The notes under the pieces are model-generated. The model was not told where the DNA came from. It did not search any database and saw only the letters and a list, made by a program, of their open reading frames with translations. A program made the translations under genes and the position numbers. From positions 1 to 64,000 of the forward strand of contig JAPYMA010000382.1 in NCBI GenBank assembly GCA_035041965.1: a stretch of 64,000 bases of DNA, written 5' to 3'. This document shows, in pieces, positions 35,363 through 48,520 of this stretch. Positions within the stretch are counted from its first letter, which is position 1; the number at the start of each line of letters is the position of its first letter. The stretch comes from Anisakis pegreffii. Lineage: Eukaryota > Nematoda > Chromadorea > Rhabditida > Anisakidae.

Positions 35363-38300
35363 AATCCAGCTTTCTTTGTATATGTTATATTATAATTTAT
35401 TGAATTTCATTCCTTCGTTGCATCACTTTCTTAAGTGGGGATCTTAATTTATAGCATATTTTACGAGTATCTTATGATGCTGTCGTATTTTATGTTTATT
35501 TTCACTGTTTTACCTTTTCTTCAATAGAAAAACTCGACTATAAAATCGGCAAAGCTGTACAGCCAAAAGATGCTTATTAATGATCGGCATTATTGTTTAT
35601 AATTATAACATTCACTGTATATACATAAATGAGTAGTACTGTATTGCTTTTATATAAACGCAAATAAAGAATACTTGCATTTTGTTTGATCACGTTCATT
35701 CCACTATAAATATGAAAAACTCAACGCCCTTGCGGAGCAATTTTCTGGATGCTCCGAACATTGGTGACAATTCTTTAGAACGTATATCATTGCTGCTATA
35801 AAACAGGCAATAACTGGAATCTTTATATAATATATAAGTTGGAGTTGGGAACTGACAGGTATTTTTGGTGATCACTGATGAGCCGACTTTTGAGCGTCGG
35901 TCGTTGGTCACTGAAAATCGGTTTTCCGTCAGTGTGCAATGACCGAACTCCACAAAAAGGTAAGTAGGCATAGGACAATATTTCTAAAAGGGAGTAAATT
36001 ACCTCTGGGGAGTAATCGGGGGTATCATAGGGGTAACTGAGGAGCTCGGCAAACTAACATTCAATACAGTTGTTATGTTATGGTGGAATGCCGCTGTGAT
36101 GGTGCTTTTTTACTTGAGTATCCAAACGCGGTTGGCTCATGGCAACACTCTTCTTCATTCTAGTATTTTTAGCTCGACTAGGTGTGAAATAAGATCAGTG
36201 TGCATTCGTAATTTCTATGATATATTTGCTGACATCGTCTCTCATAAGCAATACGAATTGATTGAGTTCATTGGTGTGGCATAAAAAAACCATTGGTTTG
36301 GTGTGAAAAAAGCGAGTTTTTCTGAATTCATCCACTATTATTATTCAGTTGCACTGAAAGGGTTTGGTAACTTTCTCAAGTGCTTATATAATGGGATTTC
36401 TGGTTCGTACTGAAATATCTGTGAATGAAACAACTTCATAGTTATCTGGTTTGTACCAAATGTGTATTAAGCTATGATGGATGTGTTGCGGGATTCTAGA
36501 TTGAAAATTATTGTTTCCATATTTATGAATGAGATACTTAGGCATGTTATTGTTCTCAACCGCCTTTCAAGGTTACATTCTTGGATCCTAAAAAACAATG
36601 GTGAATCCAGAAAAGTGGAGGTACGAGGAATATTCTTTCTGAGAATGGTAAATAAAGTTCTAAAACATTTTTCCATTGCAGAAAATTAATTTCTTTCACG
36701 TCACCGAGAAATTTCTGGACCGGTAATCGATTTGCTCTTGACGTTATGTGTGGAAAAGCTAAATTATTATCGGGGTAATGGTGGTATGCCACATCATCGA
36801 AAGGGAGACTGGAGCATCCAAGCGTGAGAAGCACTAGCCTAGGAGATGAACACTTCTTCACAAAATTTGAGTATTTGAATTAATTAAATTGACTGTTCCG
36901 TTCGGATTGAGTGGAAAACAAAATGAGTAAACGACCTGTTAAAGCTGGCTGTTCCAGAGAGTGTTATACTAAGCGTAGCGGGTAATGTTCGAGAGATGTC
37001 ATTATAGAGGATACATAATATCAAAAAAAATAAATTCTACTATCATTCTTGACGTGTAAATTATTCATATAGAGAAGAAGATATCAAAGCGCCGAAGAAT
37101 AGGTGTGAGCGATATTTTTCAACAAGATTTCAGTTGCATAAGCGTGTATTGGAACTGGATATGTGCTCGGCACCAGATGAAGGAGGTTCCTTTTAAGCGA
37201 TAAAAGACGTTTCTGAACAAGATTTGAAATTTTAAAAAATCCTAACGCACTAACCAGTCATCAGTCCACCTTAATTTCGACATCAATTCCTTTCGGTATC
37301 ATCTTCTGCGCTGTGATATTTCGTTGACCGCCTCCAATAGCTTTTCAAAGCACATATCTCAAATGAATTTATAAATGAATCTGATTGTTTCTTTTGAATA
37401 TCTAAGAATGCGGATTAGATTCTTGAATATATTTGTGTGGTTCGTTCAGGGTGGACAACTTGTTACTGCTAAATTTTAACGCTTCATTTTATAAAACATT
37501 CATTCCAACGATTGCAGATTGATAAAAGTTCAGTGATTTGTGCAGTTATTTTGTTGAAAGAATGTTGAAGATTATTTGAATTTGCTATTACTGCTAACAA
37601 CTTTGCTTTCTTCAACAAAGAAATTATTGTGCTATTGCCGTAACGTTTTTTCATTCGCAGTTACGAAATGAGTGCTAATGATCAATTATTCCTTTCAGCA
37701 ATTCAAGCAGCCATAATTTGATCGGTCAACTGACGGATCTATCCACCGCACTGCAATGAGATTAATATTCTTTTATATGATACATTTTGCAAACGTTAGT
37801 GCGACTTTCCTGTGAAATATTAGCATTTAATTGAAAGTTATAAATCATTAGTTACTCACAGCTTTGTTTTATTTATCGCTTGTTTATTATGATAAAGTCT
37901 GATGAAAATGGAAATCTCTATTTCTGCTCAACTAGTGCTAAAATAGATGACTGTATAGCAATATGACATTCTGAGGACTTGTTGTCGTAAACGAACGTTT
38001 CATTTCAATTAGGCGATCGAACGTATCGAATAAGTGATAAGAATGCATATTCAAAATTCCAGTTCTGACACGTTCGAAAGAATTGTGATTTAGTGAGATA
38101 GAGTTTAAAACATTTCAATGTTATATACTTCGTGTCGCAAATTATAAGCATGTATTCACTGCAGTAGAATTAATGCTCTTTTGCCTTTGAAAACAAATCA
38201 ATTAATTACATCAATCTTGGATGATCATTTTTATGATGCATTACAGTAATGTTGCGGATCTCTTAAATTAATTGTTCCAAACTTACGAAATTCTTCAAGA

Positions 38301-38558
38301 GATTCAGTTCCTCTTCATCATGTTTAGTTTTGTCGGCGTGCTAGATTTTGCAAAATAAAATTGTGCATTGTTGAAACCATCATCATCTAAACTTGCTTAT
38401 TTTATAGACTGTTCAGTTGAATGACCAAACAGATATTGATGGGCACAAGATTTATGGAGAGTTTGACGATAATTAAGCAAGATTATGAGTAGTTATCAAG
38501 AAATGTAATTTTTTTGGTTTCTGGGATGGGATGATAAGGCGAATTTTTTTTGTTACAG
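35363..38558. other. Region upstream of the astacin gene
   Basis: At 36075-36186 a plus-strand frame begins MLWWNAAVMVLFYLSIQTR and runs to AHG, a good signal peptide, ending at a possible donor (ACTAG|GTGTGA). It may be the first exon of the astacin gene, but the link to 38559 is not established. A 22-bp candidate exon at about 38300-38321 would bridge the phases. Repeats: 35858-35955 (related to 21981-22098) and 36700-36800 (related to 42310-42420). Confidence 0.4.
35858..35955. repeat. Dispersed repeat sharing a core with the foldback element at 21981
   Basis: Holds TTTTGAGCGTCGGTCG, identical to a word inside 21981-22098, flanked by GGTGATCACTGATGAGCC and GTCAGTGTGCAATGACCG. Short and non-coding. 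Confidence 0.4.
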
Positions 38559-41500
38559 TGTCAAGACTTGCTTTCGTTCGTGAATCCAATTATTGGAAGC
38601 ACAATATTGGCAGTAAACAATGGTGAACAAATGGTGACTGCTTTGAACGATGATAGTAAAAGGAATGCGGGTTTGTCAACGGCTCAGGTACATTAACGTC
38701 ATTAGCTCAATCGCACTCAACTATAATTGCGAAATTCATTTCCTTCCATTCCATTGTTCCTATTATTTCTACATTAATGATGCTAATTTGTTGTAAAAAA
38801 GTTATCAATCACAATTATTTTCATGTTGTTATTAATTTATTACAACCGCCGTTATCATTTTAAAATACCGGTGTTGGCATAGTTAATGGCTAATGGTCTC
38901 CTTTTCGAAACTCTTAGTTTTGTTCTTAATATAGTGCTCTCTTATTACTGAAATTATAATCAATGAACTTGGAAATGGCATGAGAAAGAAGCGTTTCCAT
39001 CAGAAACATGTATCGATTTAAGTCATTGCTATCACAATTCATTCCGTTTCGAGGAAGCCAAGTACCCAACAAGCCTACTAATGTACATGATCACCTTAAA
39101 CCTACTCATGGATTTCGAAGTGAACCAGTTATGCCTGGAACACCTCCGCAATTCAACACTTTCATGCCAAACAGTTAATCTTTATTGCAATTCAATAAAT
39201 GAGTATTTTGCTGTGATTTTAAGTGATGATGATCTATGCATTTTGAGAAATAACGTTCAGAATATGAGCATTACGGATTAATTAATTCAAAGCTTATCTT
39301 GCAGGCTATATTTCAGCTTATCAATCCTATGAACCTGCAACTGCCAACAGGAGGTGGTTATTCATTGCTCAGTTTTTGAAAAACAACCAAAGGGAATTTT
39401 TTCAGCAATAAGAAAATTTTCTCAGAAAAAAATCCAAAGGGAATGAAATGATTGGAAACAGTACGGATCAGCTAAACATCCTTCCTAAACCACAATGTTA
39501 TTGAAGGTCTCTTGTACACGAAATTGCCAATTCAGCACCTTATCTCGTGGGATCTCCAGTGCAAGGAATTGAAGCGGGAGCTCAGTTCAGTAAAGGAGTT
39601 TTTCAGGTTGGTTAACAGCCATATCTTGACTCATAATATTTACATTTTTACGAATGACATAACGAAGTATTTCATTCGAACGGAGAAACAGTGCAAATGT
39701 GTGTAGTTTGCTGACCCACAGGTTGCGCTGGGCAGTTCGTAGATCAACCTTGTTATTTTTTCGAGTTGCTGCAATCAAACACCACCTACCGCACAAGTTG
39801 TTCGCAGTTCTGACGGGGAGTGATCACTGACTGCAGGTTGAACAGGCCTAGCTGATTGTGATTAAAAGAAATAAGTGAGCGACGGTGCATAATTCTTTTC
39901 ATGTGAAGTGAAGTAATCTCGTTTGTAGATGCTTGCCGAAATAACGCAATATTCTGACATACATCAGAGACGCGACCAGGATTATGGTTCTGTACAGAAA
40001 TTGTTGAGAGCATTTTTTAGTTCACTTGCCGATGGAAATAGCATTATGCCTCCGGTTAGATTTTTGAATAATCTTTCAAGTGAGGTTCACAGAAACAGAT
40101 ATCCTTGAGGGAAAGTATTTCTTCAAAACCACTCAACTGCATCAGTTCATATTTTCGAATTTATCATGTAAATAGTTTTTAAAGCTTTCATTGATTATGC
40201 TTCATGCCTTTCCTATGAAGCCAGTTGCTATAAACTATGAAAATGTAATGTATACCATTTAACTTCATAACATCTTCTATTGTACAATTCCAGCCTAGTC
40301 TACAGCCAATGTACGATGGTACAGAAATAGGTAGAAATCGCCCAATGGTTAATGATTTATTCGAAAGTGATATTGTGCTGACCGTTGATCAACTGAAAGG
40401 GTTCGCTAGAATATTACAATTTTTTTCTTCACTCAGTTACTCGTTCTTTGGGGATAGCATGAAAGTGTTGGAAATCCTTCACTGTCGAGAGGTTATGTGA
40501 GAAAGTGTAGATGAAAGAATGACCTAGCTCGAAAAATGTTCACACACTGTATTCGTAATTGTTTATTAAATTTGCATCAAAGCTTCCTGAAGTAACTTCA
40601 AGCTTCCAGTGAATGCTGTTTAATCAACAAGATTAGTGGATTGATTTTACCGGATAGCATTTCAGCGAAAATTACCACTACTTTGTCCGTTTAGCGACAC
40701 TTTTAGCCAAAAGGTTTCGTTACTTTTACGTCAGTGTCGCTACTAGCGCATTATTTTCAGCGGAACAAAAATATTTGTTTAGTGGATAAGATATTAGTGA
40801 AGCTACTTTTTTTTTTCAGCAGCAGGCTCATCGCTACTTCTAACCATACTTTCTTGTGAATCATTAGTGTACCGATACATTCCCAGTTGACTTGCTTGAA
40901 TTCTGTCAGTTAAGCTAGTTTCTGTCAGCTCTTTTCCACATACTGAATTCGACATTTTCCGGAGGAAGCGTCGTACTCGAACTCTTAAAATCATTAATTT
41001 GCATGAAGGGGATTAAAATAGGTCCTTGAATCACTAGACCGGTTCCAAAACGGATCAGATCTGGAGTGTGGAGGATATGTAACTAACGGTAATGTGATAT
41101 TTGGTGTACTCTTGAAAACAGTCTCATTTCAGAATTGTGTTAGCTGAGAAAGAGCGCCGAAGAGACCACTTATATAATCGGCATAAACGAAAAGTGATCA
41201 CAGGTTCTGTTTATCGCTGGAGTTCGACCGAACCAATTTCGTATGAATTGAAGTCCGAAGATGGTATGACTAAGATAACAATCATCGTGATCAGTATTTG
41301 TCACAGTCATATTTTATTGCCAATACTGTTCAACTTAGAGTAGGTGAACGAAAATAGCTAGATTTGTGATAATACATTTATTATACGAAAATGTCTTCTA
41401 TTATGACGTATTTCTCAATCACGTGGTGGCAGACAACTGCATTTAATTCAACGATTTGCACAATTCCGAAGAGCTCCTTATCTTCCAGTATCAATTCTTT

Positions 41501-44500
41501 CAGTCAATTAAAAGTAAACCTCTTCGGTCAGCAAACTTATGTTGAATTGATTTTCCATAAGGTATCATTCATTTTCTTTATTCCAAGGCTTATTTCGTTT
41601 CATGCATTAACATTATATAATAATTCATGTGGAATCAGTTTAAGACAACTGGAAGAACATCATCAGATCAGCTATCGATTATTGGCAATCAGAAACATGC
41701 GTGAGATGGAGCGAGAATGGAAATAATGTTGACAGAGTTATATTCTTCAAGGGAAGCGGGTAATGTTTCTCACACTCTTATCAACATGCTCCATTTTATT
41801 CAGATATATTCTCTTTCAGAAACAAATCTGAATGATCTATTGGAATCGCTGACGACAATGTTGTAAAGCTTTCCTTCTGACTCCATCAACCTAAACTTTT
41901 CACTTGCGATATCAATCGAACATTGAATACATTTCTGTGTCTTTCAATATTCAGCTCTTTAACAATGAGGACTTTTTTCACTTACGAAGAGGCTAGAACG
42001 ATGGGAATTTGTGATGATGGGAGTGACAGTAATCCACTTTCGTCATATATTGAACATGTGATTAGTGCAATAAACTCTGTATCTGATTATCGGTTTATGA
42101 CATTTCTCGTTTGAGGTGCTATTCGAGTGTTGGTCGTACTGGTGGACGACAAGAAATATCAATTGGATATGGCTGTGAAGATGTGAGTTGCGTTACAGTT
42201 TATTCCAAATATTTATTCAGATTTTACTGAAAGATTATTGTAGTGCAGCGGTCCCCATAGAGAGAAAGTATTTATTTTTGGGTAATTTGGGGGTTTCGGG
42301 GGTAAGAAATCAGTTCTGACGTTATGCGTGGAAATAGTAAATTATTGTAGCGAGAGGGGAAGGGAGTAATGACGGCCTGCCAGACCACCGATGTGGGTAA
42401 TGGAGTTACCGAGCATGGGGACCACTTCAGCAGTAGTTCTCACGCTTTGAAGCTCCATTCACACGTTTGGCCGTGTGGCAGATCGCTGTTACCGTCCCCT
42501 CCTCCTCTTCCACCCCCTCCCTCCCCTACCGTGATGCAGTTTTCCTTTCATCTGACATCTTAGTACCTCTTGATGCCAAATTAGAAGAAAACCAAAAAGT
42601 CGATGCAGTGATCAAGATGTTTGCTGCCAAGAATTCATCCGTTATATTCAAGAATGAAAACATTATTGGACAGCAATGAATGAACTATGGAAACAAAATC
42701 AGTGATTTGGTAACCTTCTCAATTGCTCAGTGTTACTATCAAACTCCCTCCAAGAGAACCACTGCACTTTACTATTATAGTGAACGCGATCGAACAATTT
42801 AATTTCATTGAGACCTTATCATCTGCGCTAATGAATATTTCCATATGCTTCTGTATTTTACATCTTACCATCATACATTTGAGCATCACCGTCAATTCTC
42901 TCTTCAAATGGTTCAACGGCTAGCTTGTAATTACTGGATACCTGCAATTTCTGTCGTATCCGTAGACACTGTCGCTTTATTGCAAAAATAACGATTAAAT
43001 GACAGAGAAGATTTGTCATTACTAATAAAGACATTAGCAACAAATTATTTTAATTTGCCGATGTTTGTCACGTGACAAACCATACACATACCTAGTGAAT
43101 TCGTCGATATTAACTATGATATGCACATGCAATTCAGAAAGGCATAGTTTCTCACGAAATCGGACACTCTCTGGGTTTTTGGCACGAGCAATCACGACCC
43201 GATCGCGATAATTACATAAAACTCAAGCGAGCGTACATCGCGAAGGGGACTGAAGGAAATTTTGTAAAGCGTTCAACACAGGAAAGTGATGGTATGGGTC
43301 TCCCATATGATCTCGGTTCAGTAATGCATTATGGGCCGAATGTGAGTTGTTTATCATTTTTAAATATCGATTTTTTGAAAAGCAATTTGTCTGAAAAGGA
43401 ATGCGAAGGGAAAATTTTGAATGATTAAACTCTGAAGTTCAATTTGAAAGATGAAAAAAGGAAGTGAATTCATGAATTGTGGATGATATATGAATAATTT
43501 TCGATCATTCACTAGCACATCTCACTTAATGGTACTTATGAGTCGTTTATATGTGACTTCTTGAAGGCATTCACAATTGACTGGGATCATACAACAATTG
43601 AAACAATTGACCCCAAATACAAACGCACGATTGGGCAACGGAATGGACCTTCATTCATTGATGTGAAACAAGTGAATCGGTTGTATTGCAATGGTCTGAT
43701 TGCTGTTCATTTATTCGTTCCCTTTATATTCTCTTCCACAAATAAATATCTGATGAAAACAGCGATTCAAAATTGTAGATCGTTGTACTGGCTCAACGTT
43801 ATCTTGTGAAAATGGCGGCTATGCGGATCCCAACAATTGCTTCTTATGCAAGTGTCCACCAGGTCTTGGCGGAGTCACCTGCAATCAAGTACAGCCGAGT
43901 AAGTAATACAGAATACGTTCATCAGAATGAACAGTCGTAACCATGAGGTGATTTGAAGCCTTTTAGTGCTTGTTCGAATTGATTGACATAGTCGATAACC
44001 CAACTCGTTTACTTTTCATTCATCTTATTTAGGTGAGTGTGGAAGTGAGCTTCTAGCTGGTCCACTCTGGCAGCATTTGATTTACAAAGGATCACAGCGA
44101 TGCTATTGGAGAATTAAGGTTTCGCTGAAATATTCGATCAGTTTTACAGCCATAATTATTTGAAGATATTGCTAGCGTGCTGGTTCCATCCAGTTAGTCA
44201 ATTACTTTCCACCTTTAAGGCTAATGATGCCAGAATTCGAATAATATTAGATTCGGCTTCATTCAAATGTGATACTACATGTCGGTCATATGTAGAATTG
44301 AAGTACAACTCAGACTTTCAACAAACTGGTTTTCGTTGTTGGTTGGCTTTTTTTTTCATTCTTAATGATCCAAGGAAAAATTTCTCGCATTGTTGGATAA
44401 TCTAATTATTTTAAACGATCAACGAATTCTTGTGCCGATCAATGCGAGCTTATCAGCATATATTAACTACGTACCGTAATATCGTAAACTCATCGGGGTT

Positions 44501-45365
44501 AATGATATGATTTCAGTTTCAATTCCATTTACTATATAATTGTGAGCATTGATAATCTCGAAAATGATATGATAATCTTGTTAATGTTATGACGATTGGC
44601 TCGTTGATTTTGAATGCTTGCACTGTTTGAATAAATAAACTTCAGCTGTGATGAGAGGCAACTAGAAATTGTTTCTGAACAAAACGAGGTATTGGTGATT
44701 GTTGATGCAACACAGTTGAATCGAGATGGATCATTCAGTTTAAGATATATACAAGGTTAATTCAACTTCACAACGAATTGCTATTGCTATTGTTAAATCC
44801 CTCTTGTATTGGCTGCACGCTGTTAATTTGAACAGAATACTTGATCTGTGATGTTGTTCAGGTCGTCCGAAATAATATCAGGCATCCAATCTTATTGTTT
44901 TTATTTTTATTTAAGTGTCATCGTTATTCCATTATTATTGTCAACGAACGTGCACATACATATGCGCTAAATCAAAACAAATTATCTGAACTGAAAACTG
45001 TCTATTAAGATATAACTTGTGATAACATATGATGCAATCTGATATTGAATGATATGATAGACGACATAACATTGCATCAGCTCACTTCTTCAATCGTAAT
45101 TAAAATTGTTATAAACAGAAAAAATGTAATTTCAGATAACGGAAAACCGCTGCCGAAGAAACCACCACCATTCTGGGTACCGGGCACCGAAAATCGGTCA
45201 TTTCGAGGGCTGGGTAATAATAGAGGTACAGGTGGACCCATCGAAAAGTTTATTCTTAATGCAATCCCTCAGATTCGTGATGCGAATCATCCGGTCGAAT
45301 CAATAGCATCGATAGTCACTGACTTCACACTCAGCCAATTTCTTGGTGCAACCCGAGATCGTTAA
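38559..45365 (+). CDS. Astacin zinc metalloprotease with EGF and CUB domains (NAS-33 to NAS-37 type)
   Basis: Fifteen exons in unbroken phase: 38559-38687, 39305-39353, 39536-39606, 39929-40054, 40294-40400, 41133-41263, 41645-41759, 42116-42182, 43138-43341, 43567-43693, 43779-43898, 44033-44118, 44220-44341, 44646-44755 and 45136-45365 (597 residues visible). The propeptide has [14 protein letters not shown] and ends at a furin-like site RHKRK. The catalytic domain has [29 protein letters not shown], the zinc site [19 protein letters not shown] and the Met-turn SVMHYGPN. Next come an EGF module ([20 protein letters not shown]), a CUB domain (from [15 protein letters not shown] to SFSLRYIQ) and a basic, Pro/Gly-rich tail. 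Relatives such as DPY-31, NAS-36 and NAS-37 process cuticle collagen or drive moulting; this protein is probably secreted for a similar role (inference). A signal-peptide exon is missing from this model. An AATAAA is at about 45599. Confidence 0.93.
42290..42430. repeat. Dispersed repeat in an astacin intron, related to 36700-36800
   Basis: GACGTTATGCGTGGAAA followed by AAATTATTGTAGCG here matches GACGTTATGTGTGGAAA and AAATTATTATCGGGG near 36740. Intronic and non-coding. Confidence 0.55.
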
Positions 45366-47329
45366 TTTGCATTTACTAAGAATCATCCTTACTCTCAATT
45401 CGATGTCCGTTTATTCATTTTGACTGATTATTCATTTGTGGTGTTCCATTATTCATTAATGATTATGTCGTTATATTTCAACATTCATTATTCGGTTCGA
45501 ACATCCGTTCGAGAGCAATCTCTGAAACAGTTTACGGGAAATAAGAGGGCATTATTGATTGTCACAGAAGGTCTTGTGACAATAATGTTTTTATTGTGAA
45601 TAAAATAAAATTGATGTATTTTTTAAAGCTTAAAACACAAGGAAAGTGTAAAGTTAAGGGTTCGCTGCACTTGACCTTTCACTGTGCAGAATTGAATATT
45701 CTATGATGCATGAAGAAATACAGAAAACAAGTCGTTTGTTTCAGAGTAATTGAATATGAGTCAACACAGTGAACACGATAAGGTTTGTCCACATAAGACA
45801 TCCATAAAACTGTTTTTCGAATCTGACAGTCACCGCTTATTTCCAGAATTGCAAAATGATCATATTCAGTGTTCGTCGGGAACCATTTATTGGACGGGAA
45901 GAATCCTATTAACGAGCAATTCGTCGAGAAACTGAAAGCCTAATCAAAAACTCAGTGACTAAAACTGTCTGGAACAGCTCACGTTGGAGTTCGCACTCCC
46001 TGATGAGTACTGATTATACTAGTGCGTTGCGGGGAAGGAAAAAAAAAGTCCGGGACGAAATGTTGCGATCGAGAATCCCGAAAATACGGCCGCCTTCCAA
46101 AATGTCGGATAAAGTAGTAGTAAGACAGGGATCCTGTCCCCGAAATTCCCCGCTCCTCGCTACACACTACTTTCAGAAAACAAGTAGATTTCGGAATACA
46201 TACTGTGTGGCACAGAGATCATATTACGCCAAATATTTCCACACATTGTAGCTCTGTTGATCATTCTGTGCAATGCATTTGGAATATTGACAGTAGTGAT
46301 GACATCCAAACGAAATTTCAGTTCAGTTGGAATCGCAACAAATCGACTTTGCAACACTTCAGAATTCGGTATTTGGGCTAAATTTCAAAAAGTTCCTGTC
46401 GGAATCCGAACCTCGGAATTCCGACCGAAATTTGTCGGACTTTACCGACCAAACTTCAGTCGGTTACGATCACTACTCAGCAGCACCACTTTCAAACTAA
46501 CTGTATTCAAGAGCAAAATGGTTTCATGCGCTCAGTTATGACCAATAACTATACAATTTTTTCACAGTTCAAATAGGGCATGCCGCGGGCGACAGAGAAA
46601 TTATAAGTGTGTCCTCGAGCAAAAATGCATAATTTCATTAACACAGTTGTATTTCTGAGGATATCTCGATTGACAAAGTGCTTTCTTTTCATATTGTCGC
46701 CGAAAAGCAGTGAAATTATATAAGCAGTTAGTCTGTCTCAACGAAATCGCATCTTTAAAATGGCGTTCTCGACCAGTGGTGGACGATGTTGTCAAAGTTG
46801 AAAACATTGCCATACAGCATGACGTAATATATTGCAACATTATTTGTGGTGGCTTCCGTGCATCCATCACGAATTCCATCACATGATGATCGAGACTTGT
46901 CTTTAATTTTGTCAATAAATTTCACAAACATTTTCACTTCGCTTGAGTGATACTTGAAAAACATTTTTTCATTATCCGATATCTAATTGTAAGCTGTTTG
47001 TGTTTCTGATCAAATCTTCCCTGCCATCCAAAATGCATAGTTGCGATTTAAGCAGCTTATAATTCGTTATACCGTAAACTAATACCAACTGAAATGAATC
47101 CGTGCTGGATAGCAATACAGACATAATGTATTGGAATGAGCCACTCAGCAACGTGAGATGGCTTTAGAAAATCGTTGGTATTAATATTTCACACCAATGT
47201 GTTCTCAATATAACGGAATTTCGCAGTATGGTTCTGAATGTACTGCGTCAAAAAGTAGTCGTTTAACCCCGGGGTGCTACTTCTGTTGGTTGCATTAACT
47301 TCGGGCGTGGCTAGTTACCGTAGTCATTA
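45366..47329. other. Intergenic region downstream of the astacin gene
   Basis: Apart from GC-rich element copy 4 and a TCGGAATTCCGA-rich stretch at about 46390-46460, I see no supported gene. A short open frame at 45750-45935 has no recognisable partner exons. Confidence 0.45.
46015..46180. mobile_element. GC-rich inverted-repeat element, copy 4
   Basis: Left end TACTAGTGCGTTGCGGGGAAG; the right end CCCCGCTCCTCGCTACACACTA is its imperfect inverse. The interior has AAAAAAAGTCCGGGACG and GGCCGCC as in the 7-9 kb copies, 37 kb away. Confidence 0.7.
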
Positions 47330-48520
47330 AACCCCGGAGCTACTGCTCATAAATTTTATCAAGCAATTCTGCCCATATAAGGAGATATATAGTTATCTCA
47401 ACCAGTGCAATGGCGCTATAGCACCACAAGAGTTCATATATTCAAGCTACCGATATTCTCAGGTTTGCCCAGTAACATATCAAATTCTTTACACTGTTCT
47501 ATTCCTCAGAACCCCTGGATTCAGAATAATATATATTTTGTTGAGCAGTTCTGCTTACATGAGGAGATGTAGCTATTTTTTGTAAAGCTATCGCAAAAAG
47601 CGCAGAGGCGCTCATCCAATACATTTTATCACTATAGATTAATGCATACATTACCATAGCGCAATAGGGATTACTATCTTCAAGGTACCGGTACTCTCAG
47701 GTTTGGTGTTCGATCCAGCGGAACCTCTAGTTTCAGAAAAACATATTTTGCTGAATAATTTGGCTTAATTGAGGAGATATAGATATTTTCCTAGTACTAT
47801 CTCAAGGCTATGCGGGTGCCACATTCAAGCCTACTGTACTCTCAAGTTTGCCCATTAACATATGACTTTGTCTAGACCATTCGATCCAGCAGAATCTCAA
47901 GATTCAGAATATTATTATTTTACCGAGCGATTTTCCTTATCTTAGGAGATATAGCCATTTTCTTAGACCTATCTCAAATAGATAGCGCAATCGCGCTCAT
48001 TCATACAAATTGATCACTATAGAGCAATCAATACGTTCATATAACAATGGGCGGATTCCGATCTTCGAGCTAACCGTCTTCTCAGGTTTGCCGGGAAACA
48101 TGTGAATTTCTTCTCACCAATCAATCCAGTTGGATCTCTACATTCAGAAAATCATGTATTTGCTGAGTAATTTGGGCAGCTATAGGCATTGAGGAGCTAC
48201 AGGCATTCTATTAATGCTATCTCAAGGCAGTGCGGGTGCCACCTTCAAGCCACCTTCAAGGTTTATGTGCTCAAATCAAAGACTGAAATTCGATCGTTTG
48301 ATTGAAGATGAAGCCGAACGGGATGTGAGGATGGAAGACATGAACAATATGAAATATTTATATCCGTGCATTTGTGAGACTGGTAGAATATCACCGAATG
48401 TGGTCTGTTGTGAAAGGAAAATCACAGAAGAGATTGATAGCGCAATCGCACTCATTCATACAGATTGATCACTATAGATCAATCAATACGTTCATATAGC
48501 AATGGTCGGTTTGGTTTGAT
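47330..48520. repeat. Diverged tandem array, period roughly 160-240 bp
   Basis: Recurring landmarks are GAGGAGATATAG-like (about 47385, 47560, 47772, 47944, 48190), CTCTCAGGTTTGCC-like (about 47455, 47690, 47845, 48078) and AGCGCAATCGC..CTCATTCATAC (about 47990 and 48440). Spacing and identity vary, so this is an old, degraded array. Confidence 0.75.
48261..48432 (+). other. Coding-like segment embedded in the diverged array
   Basis: Unlike the surrounding repeat units, this 172-bp piece has no counterpart in the other copies and reads well in one frame: MCSNQRLKFDRLIEDEAERD, VRMEDMNNMKYLYPCICETG, RISPNVVCCERKITEE. It follows an acceptor-like CTTCAAG, and GACTG|GTAGAA could be a donor. It may be an exon of an unidentified gene, or a captured fragment. 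I do not recognise the family. Confidence 0.3.

Noticed and set aside
36930..37205. Short plus-strand pieces MSKRPVKAGCSRECYTKRSG and LHKRVLELDMCSAPDEGGSF, the latter Kunitz-like at first sight
   Set aside because: The required introns would be about 30 bp and the cysteine pattern of a Kunitz domain does not follow.
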